Source: Anaeroglomus sp964630775
GTDB taxonomy: Bacteria; Planctomycetota; Phycisphaerae; Sedimentisphaerales; Anaerohalosphaeraceae
Direction of reading: 5' to 3'
DNA: 64,000 nucleotides
NCBI GenBank assembly: GCA_964630775.1
Contig: CAZVYY010000011.1
Span: 45,589-109,588 of the forward strand
A program made the translations under genes and the position numbers. The notes below the pieces were generated by a model. That model was not told the origin of the DNA. It ran no database searches and worked only from the letters and a program-made list of their open reading frames with translations. Shown piece by piece: positions 50,561 through 59,156 of this stretch. Position 1 is the stretch's first letter, and the number at the start of each line of letters is the position of its first letter.

Positions 50561-51826
50561 ATGAGAACTCTCGTAACATTATTGGTCGGGATAGCGGCAC
50601 TGTCTTCGTTTTGTCAGGCGTATGACTGGGGAACCAACCCCGGCGACGGCTCGGCGGGCAATCCTTATCAGGTCAGCACCGCCCAGCAGTTGATTGCGAT
50701 TGATTCGGACCCTGCGGTACTCAATAAACACTTCATCCAGACGGCGGATATCGACCTTGATCCCGCCCTGCCCGGCAATATGGTCTTTTCCACCGCAGTC
50801 ATCGCGCGGGACACCGACAACACCAACGATTACACGTTTGAGGGGGTCTCTTTCTCGGGATCCTTTGACGGCAATGGCTTTGCCATCCGCAACCTGACCA
50901 TCACGGCGACGGCGGGCGAGGACTTCCTTGGCCTGTTCGGGTATGTCGAAGACGGCCTGCTGTATCGCATCCGGCTGGAAAATGCTGCGATCACCTGCGA
51001 GGGCACGGCAGCTAATTTCTGCCGAAATATCGGCGGGCTGGTCGGTCGATACACCGACTCGGCGCCTGCGACGACCATCCAGGATTGCTCTGCGGATGCG
51101 GCGATAACCCTGAAGTATGCCGAAACCGCCGGGGGCCTGATCGGACACCTGCTGATCGGGTCGGCACAGCGTTGTTTTGCCTCGGTCCAGATTACAGGCA
51201 GCGAGCAGGCCCTGTATCTGGGCGGGCTGATCGGGACGCTGTATAATGCATCCGTTCTGAGCGAGTGCTATGCCGAGGGTCAGATTCACGGCACCCGCAA
51301 CATCGGCGGGCTGGTGGGGTGGAATCCTGATTCGGAACTTCGCAACTGCTGGGCGAGCGTGGCCGTCAGCGGGACGCAGAATGTCGGCGGGCTGGTCGGC
51401 AATAATACGACGACTAAGGCCAGCGGCCTGTTCTGGGACAAGACCGTCAGCGGCACGACCAAGGGCGCCGGCATCGGCTATACAACCGGCATGGCCGGCA
51501 AGACGACGGAGGAAATGCAGACGCAGGCGACGTTTACTGCGGCGGGATGGGATTTTCTTGGCGAAAGCGCCAACGGCAACCTGGAGACGTGGCGGATGTG
51601 CGCGGATGGCGTGGACTACGCCCGGCTGAACCGCGAATTTCGGCGATTGGGTGATTTTGTGTGCGGCGACGGCGTGGAGGCCGGCGATCTGATGTATTTC
51701 GTCCAGCGGTGGCTGATGAACAACTGTGCCAATAGCGACGACTGCGGCGGCGCGGATATCAATCGCTCGGGAACGGTGGATCTGGCCGACTATGCACGGC
51801 TGGCCGAGAACTGGCTGGCAATATAA
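50561..51826 (+). CDS. Secreted GLUG-repeat protein with dockerin-like tail
   Basis: 421 residues. Signal peptide (residues 1-20, VGIAALSSFCQA). It starts with the common secreted motif GDGSAGNPYQVSTAQQLIAI. Several GLUG-type repeats follow: FLGLFGYVED, IGGLVGRYTD, AGGLIGHLLI, LGGLIGTLYN, IGGLVGWNPD and VGGLVGNNTT, each preceded by a strand like CYAEGQIHGT. GLUG repeats occur in surface and adhesin proteins. The C-terminus has a dockerin-like pair (GVEAGDLMYFVQRWLMN and ADINRSGTVDLADYARLAEN). Presumably surface-exposed; the partner is unknown. Confidence 0.82.
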   Translation: MRTLVTLLVGIAALSSFCQAYDWGTNPGDGSAGNPYQVSTAQQLIAIDSDPAVLNKHFIQTADIDLDPALPGNMVFSTAVIARDTDNTNDYTFEGVSFSGSFDGNGFAIRNLTITATAGEDFLGLFGYVEDGLLYRIRLENAAITCEGTAANFCRNIGGLVGRYTDSAPATTIQDCSADAAITLKYAETAGGLIGHLLIGSAQRCFASVQITGSEQALYLGGLIGTLYNASVLSECYAEGQIHGTRNIGGLVGWNPDSELRNCWASVAVSGTQNVGGLVGNNTTTKASGLFWDKTVSGTTKGAGIGYTTGMAGKTTEEMQTQATFTAAGWDFLGESANGNLETWRMCADGVDYARLNREFRRLGDFVCGDGVEAGDLMYFVQRWLMNNCANSDDCGGADINRSGTVDLADYARLAENWLAI

Positions 51827-52044
51827 GGGGGTATTGGCAGTTGGGAGAGTAAATTGGGACTGCGATTTTTGATGTTTGATTAATCCCTGTTCACCATGAT
51901 GGGCACAAACAGCAGCAAGGGGCAAGGAGGAATTGTGCATCGTGGTGGGATTTTGCCGGGAGACATGCCCAGATTTTGCCTTTGAAGGCCGCACATTCAG
52001 CTTTATACACCAATCCTGGATGAAATTGTCCGCCCGAGGCGAGG

Positions 52045-52146
52045 CCATTGTGGCTCAAGCCTCTGTGCTTGAGAGTAATTCAGCCTCCGCCCCCGGCGGT
52101 TTCCATATTTTTGATGCTTGCTCTTTGATTTTTAATTTGCTTTTAT
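52045..52146 (+). repeat. 104-bp intergenic repeat, copy B
   Basis: Same hairpins and downstream TTTTGATGCTTGCTCTTTGA as the copy at 47111-47214. It lies in the 610-bp gene-free spacer between the GLUG gene and the AT-rich defence-like island; base composition changes to AT-rich at about 52200. Confidence 0.85.
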
Positions 52147-52362
52147 ATCGGGTATATAGCTCGCTTGCTTCCCCCGCTTGAAATCTCAAATCTCAACTTC
52201 TTCTCCCCCATTATTAATATCTCAAATCCGAAATGCTCCCAGGCTGTGGCTTGCTCTCAGGCATAGGGCTATTATAATATATACCAGGCATATCCACTTT
52301 ATGTGATTTATTGCCTGAATCCAAATAATTTGTAATATTTTTATTTTCCATGCATAATACAC

Positions 52363-52390
52363 TTGATACATGTAACAATTGTGATATATT
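52363..52390 (+). promoter_or_regulatory. Candidate promoter of the GHKL/Vsr island
   Basis: TTGATA (52363-52368), 16 bp, TATATT (52385-52390), in very AT-rich DNA about 50 bp before the first gene. AT-richness makes chance matches likely. An AT-rich near-palindrome, ATATTACATATTAATAGCAT, follows and could be an operator. Confidence 0.35.
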
Positions 52391-52439
52391 ACATATTAAT
52401 AGCATATTATGATAATAATAAGATTTTGGTAGCTTTCAA

Positions 52440-52667
52440 ATGCCGAATATTGAAGAAACAAGGGATTTGCGTTTTAAAAGAATCGCTGCAAAGCGGACTA
52501 ATGAGATAATCCATAAGATTCAGTTGCTGGGAAACTGCTCAAACAGGAGTGCATACGATTATTCAGAAGAGCAGATCAATAAGATATTTTCAGCAATTGA
52601 GAAGGTAACAAAAGAGGCCAAATCGCGATTCTCTTATACACAGAAGAAGAAGGAATTTAAACTTTAA
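52440..52667 (+). CDS. Small basic protein opening the defence-like island
   Basis: 75 residues, highly charged and helical: RDLRFKRIAAKRTNEIIHKI, then LLGNCSNRSAYDYSEEQINK and IFSAIEKVTKEAKSRF. The pattern 'GNxSNRSxYxYxEExxxKIFxAIE' is one I associate with small accessory genes beside mobile or defence genes, but I cannot name a family. It lies 15 bp before the GHKL gene, so it is probably in the same transcript; a regulator or small partner subunit is possible. No clear ribosome-binding site is seen. Confidence 0.6.
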   Translation: MPNIEETRDLRFKRIAAKRTNEIIHKIQLLGNCSNRSAYDYSEEQINKIFSAIEKVTKEAKSRFSYTQKKKEFKL

Positions 52668-52682
52668 GCAAAAGGAGATATT

Positions 52683-54572
52683 GTGGCAGAAATCAATTTA
52701 CACTTCCCGATATCAAACAGCGCAGAAGAAGAGGGTTTCAATGATGCGGGAATTGAAACTTTTGAAGGGGATGTGGGCGATTATATTGCCAGAGAATGCG
52801 GCCAAAACACTGCCGATGCGTCTGCTAATGGCAGAGCAGAGCTTCATTTTAATCTACAGGAAATGCCGATAGACAGCCTTCCATGTCTGGAAAAACTAAA
52901 AAATGTTTTTATTCAATGCAAGAATTATTGGTGTTCAGACCCCAAGGCGATCAAATTTTTCGATAATGGCCTAACATGGCTTGACAGGGGGAAAATTCCT
53001 GTTCTTAAAATAAGTGACTATGGTACCACAGGGCTGACTGGAGAAGACTTGGATCGAACTGGCAAGTGGTATGGGCTGGTGCGATCAAAAGGTGCATGTA
53101 ATAAAGGAGAAGGCGCCGGCGGATCTTTTGGTCTAGGGAAATATGCAACATTCGCAGCCTCTGCATTTCGTACTGTATACTATTATACAAAAACCCACGA
53201 GGGCGATGCCTTTCAGGGAATATCACGGCTGGTTACTCACTGTAATGAAGAAGGTTTGCAAAACCATGCCATAGGCTTTATCGGGGAGCATTTTATCGAC
53301 GGCAACAGACCCAAGTACCTTTCAATACGTAACCGAGAATTCATCCCTTCTCTTTTCCACCGCAATAACAATGAAATTGGTACAGATATATATATACCAG
53401 CATATAGAGAGACTCACTGGAAAGAACGATTAATAATCTCTGTGCTGAACAATTTCTGGCCAGCTATATGTCTCGGTAAAATTGTATTCAGAGTAGGCGA
53501 CAAAGTAATTGACCACACAAACATTGACATTTGTATTGAAGAAAACAGAACCAATTCAGATTTTAAAGCATATCGATATTTTAATGCCTATCGAAACGGC
53601 GCTAAATATACAAAAACTTTACCGTGCGTCGGTGATTCGGAGCTAAGGCTTATAGTTGATGCTCAACGAGAAAGCAACCCTATAGCGGTAACACGCAAAA
53701 ATGGCATGATAATTGAAACATGGGGGCGCTTCAGTAGTAAAAAACCAATTAGCGGTATCTATATTTGTCATGATCAGCAGGGCAATGAGATTTTGAGGAG
53801 ACTGGAGCCTCCCCGCCATGACAAGTGGGATCTGAACCGCGGAGAAAATGGAAAAAAAATACTAAGTACAATTAAAGACTGGATAAGATTATGCATAGAC
53901 GAATTTCTGCATGATGATGAATCAGAGAGTTTTAATCTTGACGCATTTTCAAAGTTTATCCCGGATCATCCCGAAGAAGAGCAGGGCGAGGAAGAGTTCC
54001 CCGAGGATGAGACAATTATAAATAAGGATGGGTTTGAATCAACTCCAAGCCAGCCGCAAAAAAATATTACAAAAAAACCTGTGGAGCCAACGGCTACACT
54101 TCCTGATAAAGATGAAGAAGACGCCGCAACCGCAGATAATGACGGTACTGAGGAAAACGACGGAAATACAGGAACCGACACTGGTCCCAGCGGCGGTGGA
54201 GATGGCCATGGCGGTGGCGGCAACGGTAACGGTCCAAGGGAAGGTTCAGGGATAGGAGAAACAGGGCAATCTTCTCCCGGCACTGCTTCGGTCAACGTAT
54301 TAAGCTTAAGGTGTATATACAACGAAGTTGAAGGATTTTATAATATGATATTAAGATCGCATAAGCGATTCGAGGGAAAAATAGCTTTCGGCGCAGAATG
54401 CGATGACGGCACCATAGAAAATCTCTGCATGACCCGCGTTCTTAAGGATTCTCAAGAAATACCTTTGCTGCATGAAGGCAAATACTTCGAAGCTGAAATC
54501 AGTCCTGGCTCGGCAGTAAAATACCAGATATACTTTAAACAAAATGAAAAAATGTCATTGAGGATTATCTGA
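52683..54572 (+). CDS. GHKL-fold ATPase with acidic/Gly-rich linker (MutL/MORC-like)
   Basis: 629 residues. Start GTG at 52683 with AGGAG five bases upstream. The three Bergerat-fold boxes are present: N box ARECGQNTADAS (E38, N42, D45), G1 box ISDYGTTGL (D112, G114, G117) and lid/G2 box GEGAGGSFGLGKYATFAAS (residues 142-160). Residues about 180-430 are the rest of the ATPase and transducer-like region. Residues about 435-545 are acidic then Gly-rich low complexity (EEEQGEEEFPEDE, GGGDGHGGGGNGNG), followed by a C-terminal beta domain. Genomic partners (Vsr nuclease, C5-methylase) point to DNA restriction. No helicase is fused or adjacent. Confidence 0.85.
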   Translation: MAEINLHFPISNSAEEEGFNDAGIETFEGDVGDYIARECGQNTADASANGRAELHFNLQEMPIDSLPCLEKLKNVFIQCKNYWCSDPKAIKFFDNGLTWLDRGKIPVLKISDYGTTGLTGEDLDRTGKWYGLVRSKGACNKGEGAGGSFGLGKYATFAASAFRTVYYYTKTHEGDAFQGISRLVTHCNEEGLQNHAIGFIGEHFIDGNRPKYLSIRNREFIPSLFHRNNNEIGTDIYIPAYRETHWKERLIISVLNNFWPAICLGKIVFRVGDKVIDHTNIDICIEENRTNSDFKAYRYFNAYRNGAKYTKTLPCVGDSELRLIVDAQRESNPIAVTRKNGMIIETWGRFSSKKPISGIYICHDQQGNEILRRLEPPRHDKWDLNRGENGKKILSTIKDWIRLCIDEFLHDDESESFNLDAFSKFIPDHPEEEQGEEEFPEDETIINKDGFESTPSQPQKNITKKPVEPTATLPDKDEEDAATADNDGTEENDGNTGTDTGPSGGGDGHGGGGNGNGPREGSGIGETGQSSPGTASVNVLSLRCIYNEVEGFYNMILRSHKRFEGKIAFGAECDDGTIENLCMTRVLKDSQEIPLLHEGKYFEAEISPGSAVKYQIYFKQNEKMSLRII

Positions 54573-55462
54573 TGATAATAAAGCCAAAGAATTATCCGCA
54601 TCCAGTATTGGCGCCATACAGTGATGATATTGCATCATCACCCACAAACTGCAATGTAGATATAGAGTGGGATAAATCATATTATTATCTCAAGTACGAG
54701 CTTAGTATTTATAATGATACTATCGCAGAGCTACTCAGGGCAGATAGTATTCATTTCATAATACATGTCGAATGCAGTAAAACCTTTTACCGGAAGGCTG
54801 TTCGGATTGATGCCTGTGATTTTATAGACTATCATACTACTGGCACAATAACAATACCTGCAAAAGATATTAAAGATAATACCGAAGTTTCCATCTTTGT
54901 CTGTGCCACTTCTCAGGTAGCAGATTATATGCCCGCCGGAATGCACCCTGACTACGGCACAACCGCTTTCGGGCTTGAAAATGGTGATTTTGTTGCCGTC
55001 TGGAAAACATATAAATTTGATTTGTATCAAGACTATGACCCAATTCAAAAAGTAGATTCTATTATTAGTTTTCAACGTGATAATGACCGAGAAACCGGCG
55101 AAATCACCATATCTGTAAACGCAGACAAACTTACTGCATATCTGCCCAAAGACATGCATTCGCTATATAAAAATCTCTGTGAAGACAAAAGCAAAGAAGA
55201 TATTATTGTGGCCATGATGGGAATCCCAATCCTGATGGAGGGGCTTGCATATATCAAAGAAAACACGCTGGCTGAAGACGGTGTTCTGCTTACGGCATGC
55301 CGCCGATATAGATGGTTCAGATCTTTGGAGAAAAAATTAAGCGATTTGAACATTGATATCAAATCTCAGGAAAATATGTTCGTGGCCGCACAGAAAGTAC
55401 TCGAAAACCCATGCAAAAGAGCAGGCAAAGCGTTCGAAAAAATTGATGAAAACCAATCATAG
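54572..55462 (+). CDS. Hypothetical protein coupled to the GHKL ATPase
   Basis: 296 residues. The ATG overlaps the ATPase stop (TGATG), so translation is coupled, suggesting a stoichiometric partner. The N-terminal 170 residues are beta-rich (NVDIEWDKSYYYLKYELSIY, FIIHVECSKTFYRKAVRI, GTITIPAKDIKDNTEVSIFV). The C-terminal 120 residues are helical (LCEDKSKEDIIVAMMGIPIL, then CRRYRWFRSLEKKLSDLNID). No catalytic motif is seen. I recognise no named domain; it may be a structural or target-recognition subunit. Confidence 0.7.
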   Translation: MIIKPKNYPHPVLAPYSDDIASSPTNCNVDIEWDKSYYYLKYELSIYNDTIAELLRADSIHFIIHVECSKTFYRKAVRIDACDFIDYHTTGTITIPAKDIKDNTEVSIFVCATSQVADYMPAGMHPDYGTTAFGLENGDFVAVWKTYKFDLYQDYDPIQKVDSIISFQRDNDRETGEITISVNADKLTAYLPKDMHSLYKNLCEDKSKEDIIVAMMGIPILMEGLAYIKENTLAEDGVLLTACRRYRWFRSLEKKLSDLNIDIKSQENMFVAAQKVLENPCKRAGKAFEKIDENQS

Positions 55463-55472
55463 GCATTGAACC

Positions 55473-56189
55473 ATGAAATTAAGAATTATTAAACAGTCTT
55501 TTTTGGAACAGATTCTGCAAATACCTGATAAGGCAAGAGCCAATTGGTATCAGAAAGATACATGCTGGCTGGATGATTTTTTTGGGCACCAGAATTGGCA
55601 GGTTCAAACGAAAATAGATGTCCCTGGAAATATTGAACTCGTCAGAGAGGGCAACCCGCCAGATACGGATTTAGAAAATTCAATCCAAATATATAACGCA
55701 CTGCAAGACAAGCTTACTCCAGTACAAGCATCTGATGCGCGTCTATGGACGTACCTATGCCATGATACTTTCTGGGATTATATGAAATGGAGATGGCCGC
55801 CTATACAAAATGGCACCATCGAAAGCAGGTATTTAGTTAAGGGCAGCAACAGCAGAGCGTTAAGCCGGAACGGAATCGCACGTCTCTGGTGGTTTGCTCA
55901 TCTAACCTACGACAAGAACCGGGCAAATCCTTATGAGCTGACAGGCATATTTTTACAGAATCAGGATATACAGCATAATCTGATAGAGCGCAATCTCGGA
56001 AGAAATAAACAAGTGCTACATGCAGCGCTTGTTTATTTGAAATCGAATCCTGATATCAATGGCAAAGAAGACTATGTGAAACTTGGAAAGACTCTCAATA
56101 GACTTGGTGGAATACGACTACTTGATTGCCTGACAGCCAAAGAAATAACCAGCTATTTAGAAAAGGTATTTAAACAGCCTAAAACATGA
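55473..56189 (+). CDS. DUF6339-like protein
   Basis: 238 residues. Features fit the DUF6339 family: DARLWTYLCHDTFWDYMKWR, then IESRYLVKGSNSRALSRNGI, ARLWWFAHLTYDKNRANPYE, QHNLIERNLGRNKQVLHAAL and the C-terminal RLGGIRLLDCLTAKEI. The many conserved aromatic and charged residues suggest a binding or enzymatic role, but no known active site is visible. It lies 10 bp after the coupled partner gene and 20 bp before vsr. DUF6339 assignment is by pattern memory. Confidence 0.7.
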   Translation: MKLRIIKQSFLEQILQIPDKARANWYQKDTCWLDDFFGHQNWQVQTKIDVPGNIELVREGNPPDTDLENSIQIYNALQDKLTPVQASDARLWTYLCHDTFWDYMKWRWPPIQNGTIESRYLVKGSNSRALSRNGIARLWWFAHLTYDKNRANPYELTGIFLQNQDIQHNLIERNLGRNKQVLHAALVYLKSNPDINGKEDYVKLGKTLNRLGGIRLLDCLTAKEITSYLEKVFKQPKT

Positions 56190-56209
56190 TATCGAAAGCA
56201 TGAAAGAGA

Positions 56210-56617
56210 GTGTCTGACCATCTCACCAAAGAAAAGCGACGCTGGAACATGTCCAGAATCAGAAGCAAAGATACCAAGCCGGAAATAATTGTTCGGTCAT
56301 TGCTTCATAAAAGGGGATATCGATTTCGGCTCTATCGCAAGGATTTGCCGGGCAGGCCGGATATTGTTCTATCAAAGTACAAAACAGTTATTTTTGTTCA
56401 TGGATGTTTCTGGCATCGTCATAAAGGCTGTAAACGCTGTACTACTCCAACAACGAATCAAAAATATTGGCTTCCCAAATTAGAACGCAATATCAATAAA
56501 GATAAAGAAAACAGGAAAAAACTAAAACTTTTGGGGTGGGCGATAATTGTTGTTTGGGAGTGTGAGATTAAGAACACAGACAGGCTGTCTAAAAAACTGA
56601 TTAAAGCGCTATGCTAA
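56210..56617 (+). CDS. vsr: Very-short-patch-repair (Vsr) type endonuclease
   Basis: 135 residues, start GTG at 56210. Numbering matches E. coli Vsr closely: catalytic D51 in GRPDIVLSKY, then H64 and H69 in IFVHGCFWHRHKGC; zinc ligands C66, H71, C74 and C118 (VVWECEI). The N-terminal MSRIRSKDTKPEIIVRSLLH helix is also typical. All catalytic residues are present, so the enzyme should be active. In E. coli, Vsr nicks T:G mismatches formed at Dcm sites; here it sits with a C5-methylase and a GHKL ATPase, so it may instead be the cutting subunit of a restriction system. Its end overlaps the methylase by four bases. Confidence 0.93.
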   Translation: MSDHLTKEKRRWNMSRIRSKDTKPEIIVRSLLHKRGYRFRLYRKDLPGRPDIVLSKYKTVIFVHGCFWHRHKGCKRCTTPTTNQKYWLPKLERNINKDKENRKKLKLLGWAIIVVWECEIKNTDRLSKKLIKALC

Positions 56618-57807
56618 TCTTCGACGGGATAATTTGATTTTATACAGTCGTAATCAACTTGTGCAAACGTTTGAAGGATAGCCTTGAAAATAATTCTTGC
56701 TCCTTCCGGGGGGACCGCCATGCCGATTTGTTTTCGGACTTCTTCTTTGGAACCTTTAAATTCGAACCAATCCGGAAAACTCTGCAATCTTGCTCTTTCT
56801 CTATTGGTCAAGGCCCGATGCTCCCGCCAGTGGTAAACATGCGTCCCGCCGCCGCCGCTGCCGGTTATTGTATATGACGGTTTATCAGGGTCTAATCGTC
56901 TGTAAATATGGCTCATTCTTGCTTTTGTGCAGCGCAGGCGAGCATCATCGATCATTCGGTATATTTTGCAGTCAGACAGTCCCCCAAATTCTTTCTCATA
57001 CCAAGGAAGCTGCTGCAGGATATTTTGTCTTTCCATGGGTTTCATTTCGACAAGCTCATCCAGAAACCATGCGTTCTTCCATGGAGGGGTAAACTTTAAA
57101 CGCTGCACGATTCGCGGAGCCTGCCGGGTTAGTTCCATGTTCGGAATATTTCGGTCTATTCGGGCAAGAGCCTCGCCGGCGGAAAGAAAAGGCTGCCTGT
57201 CTGGTCCGTGAGTTGGAGCGGGCACTTTGAAAATCAGTTTTTTATCTTTTCTGATGCCGACAATGATAAACCTGTGCCTGTATTGCGGAATGCCGTACTC
57301 TTCAAATTTATATAGATGTGCCGTCAAATTATAGCCGCCATAATTACCGGCTTTTTTAAAAGCTTCTAAAATTTTCTGAAATGCTTTCCCCTGATTTGCC
57401 GAGTGTATACCGCTGACATTTTCGGCGATAAACCAGTGTGGGTTTGTCTTTTGAATCACTTTTATGCCTGCTTTATACAGTTCGCCGTATTGGCCATTAA
57501 CCCCTTTCTGTTCCCCCACAAGGCTGAAATCATTACATGGAAAACCGAAGGCCAATGCGGTAATATTATCATAATTAGCCAGTTCCTTTTTGCAGAACTG
57601 CATGGCATCCATACAAAGCCCTCTCCCGCCGTATTGAGCAACGATATTATGATTATAAGACTCGATAGCAGCAGGGTCTTTGTCCACCCCCCAAATATTG
57701 GAAAAAGCAAACTTTTCTCCATCAGCAGAATAAACGGGGTCGGCAAGACCGGCCCCAAGAGCCAATCCTCCCGGACCACAAAAAAGCTCTCCTAATTTAA
57801 ATATCAT
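56614..57807 (-). CDS. DNA (cytosine-5) methyltransferase
   Basis: 397 residues, Dcm-type. Motif I ELFCGPGGLALGAGL (AdoMet site, residues 7-21), motif IV FGFPCNDFSLVGEQ with the catalytic C91, motif VI WFIAENVSG (E129), motif VIII PQYRHRFIIVGIR. Motif IX is seen as RRLDPDKPSYTITGSGGGGT, and motif X as IGMAVPPEGARIIF. The PCN after GF (usually PCQ) is a small deviation. Target sequence unknown. Convergent with vsr, which is often a partner. It has the low GC content of the rest of the island. Confidence 0.92.
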   Translation of the reverse strand: MIFKLGELFCGPGGLALGAGLADPVYSADGEKFAFSNIWGVDKDPAAIESYNHNIVAQYGGRGLCMDAMQFCKKELANYDNITALAFGFPCNDFSLVGEQKGVNGQYGELYKAGIKVIQKTNPHWFIAENVSGIHSANQGKAFQKILEAFKKAGNYGGYNLTAHLYKFEEYGIPQYRHRFIIVGIRKDKKLIFKVPAPTHGPDRQPFLSAGEALARIDRNIPNMELTRQAPRIVQRLKFTPPWKNAWFLDELVEMKPMERQNILQQLPWYEKEFGGLSDCKIYRMIDDARLRCTKARMSHIYRRLDPDKPSYTITGSGGGGTHVYHWREHRALTNRERARLQSFPDWFEFKGSKEEVRKQIGMAVPPEGARIIFKAILQTFAQVDYDCIKSNYPVED

Positions 57808-58186
57808 ATCCGTAAGTTCGCCGCCAATACAATGTTTATAAGACTGTAAATATTAGTTGATTAAGATTTATTTAATTACCATAGTATCATTCAACTGAAA
57901 AGATATTTTTTCTTATCTTCGCTGAATTATGAGTGCTGGTTTGTTTAAAAATCAAAAATACTTTCTTGGTTCCAATAGTGATAGAAAACCAGCATATAAA
58001 AGTCTACATTATAACTGACCTATGCCTGCGAGCTTGTCATAACAAGTGGCTCTCCTTGAGAGCCGCGCAGGCAATGCCCCGAAGAGGGCCTCCGGGCACT
58101 CTCCGGGGCATCCTTGTTTTCTTGTATTCCTACCTCTTGTATCCTTGTATCCATGTATCCCTACATTCTTTTTACAATATTTCCAA
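57808..58186. other. Gene-free AT-rich spacer with one hairpin
   Basis: No credible gene. A stem ATGCCCCG / CGGGGCAT (58074-58081 and 58104-58111) encloses an AAGAGGGCC-loop. The plus-strand reading frame across it runs through repeats and lacks family features. Confidence 0.5.
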
Positions 58187-58522
58187 TTTTGTTAGCAACT
58201 TTTCCTCCCCATCCGACATAGATATAAGGCCTGCTCAGGAAGGACAGGCAGAAGTGGAAAGAGGCTAAAGAAGAGCCATAAAGTAGGGAGCTTATGGGGA
58301 TGATATTAAAAATCATTTATCTTGTTAATCCTGTAAATCCTGTCAAAAAACGAAACGAAGCCATTTGGTCTCGTCGCGCCTGTGTAGAATTGCGTGACCC
58401 CGTGCGTTCTCGCGGCATAGAACCGGACTGTGTCCGGCCAAACGAAGCCAATTTTACCCTTTTCCTTGGACCTTTGCCCTTTCCCTTTTACCTTCTCACT
58501 TTTTTACGAAACGAACCCAATT
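58187..58522 (+). repeat. Long inverted repeat, copy 2 (partner at 2753-3089)
   Basis: Near-identical to the reverse complement of 2753-3089. It includes a GGATTTACAGGATTAACAAG element (58317-58344) and a copy of the 50-bp GCGGCATA family (58371-58420). Right of it, 58523-58860 is AT-rich and gene-free. Confidence 0.9.
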
Positions 58523-58880
58523 TCAAAAAATACACTGAAAATGTTAATATTTGCGGGTCAAAAGATCCCCCGCCGACGTATCTGTTAATAGTAACGTCTG
58601 GATAAAATGGGATACCTTTCAGCCCTGATTTCAGCGAATAAAAAAGTCTCATAAAAAGCGACTTATGAACATAAAAGCCAAAAGGCTTATGCAAATTCCT
58701 GACAATGCAATAAAATGTGGAACAAAAGAGGCTTAGGTAACGTCTTATAAGTAAATTTTCTTGATTTTTTCAAAAATCTTGATAGATTTCCCGACTTTTT
58801 GGGCATTATATAATAGAGAGAGTACTTTTATAGTACACATAGAAGAGAGAAAAAGAGAAACATATAGAGAAAGGTAGAAA

Positions 58881-59123
58881 ATGATAATTTTCAAATGCTC
58901 GAAGTGCGGCCATGAGTACAAGGTCGCCGATGAATATGCGGGCAAAAAAGCACGGTGTAAAAACTGTGAAAACATTAACGTGATCCCCGCCCCCACGGCC
59001 AAGCCCGCGCAGGCTGCGCGTCCCGTCGGCAGCGGTGACAGCGTCGCGGCCTACAATAACCTGCTCCAGGAACTCCTCCAGCAGGAAAAGACCGCCCCCA
59101 CGGTTGAAGTCGAGACTAAATAG
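58881..59123 (+). CDS. Short zinc-ribbon protein
   Basis: 80 residues. IIFKCSKCGHEYKVADEYAG then KKARCKNCENINVIP form a two-knuckle zinc ribbon, the same planctomycete-type module as in the membrane protein at 43114. A Pro/Ala linker and a short helix (NNLLQELLQQEKTAPT) follow. AAAGG precedes the ATG. Probably a small nucleic-acid or protein-binding adaptor; function unknown. A terminator-like hairpin lies 34 bp after its stop. Confidence 0.7.
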   Translation: MIIFKCSKCGHEYKVADEYAGKKARCKNCENINVIPAPTAKPAQAARPVGSGDSVAAYNNLLQELLQQEKTAPTVEVETK

Positions 59124-59156
59124 CCATCATTTGAACTTATTCCGAAGGTATTTATT

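Noticed and set aside
57933..58268. Plus-strand frame of 111 codons after the methylase
   Set aside because: Low-complexity, runs into the 336-bp repeat; no family features.
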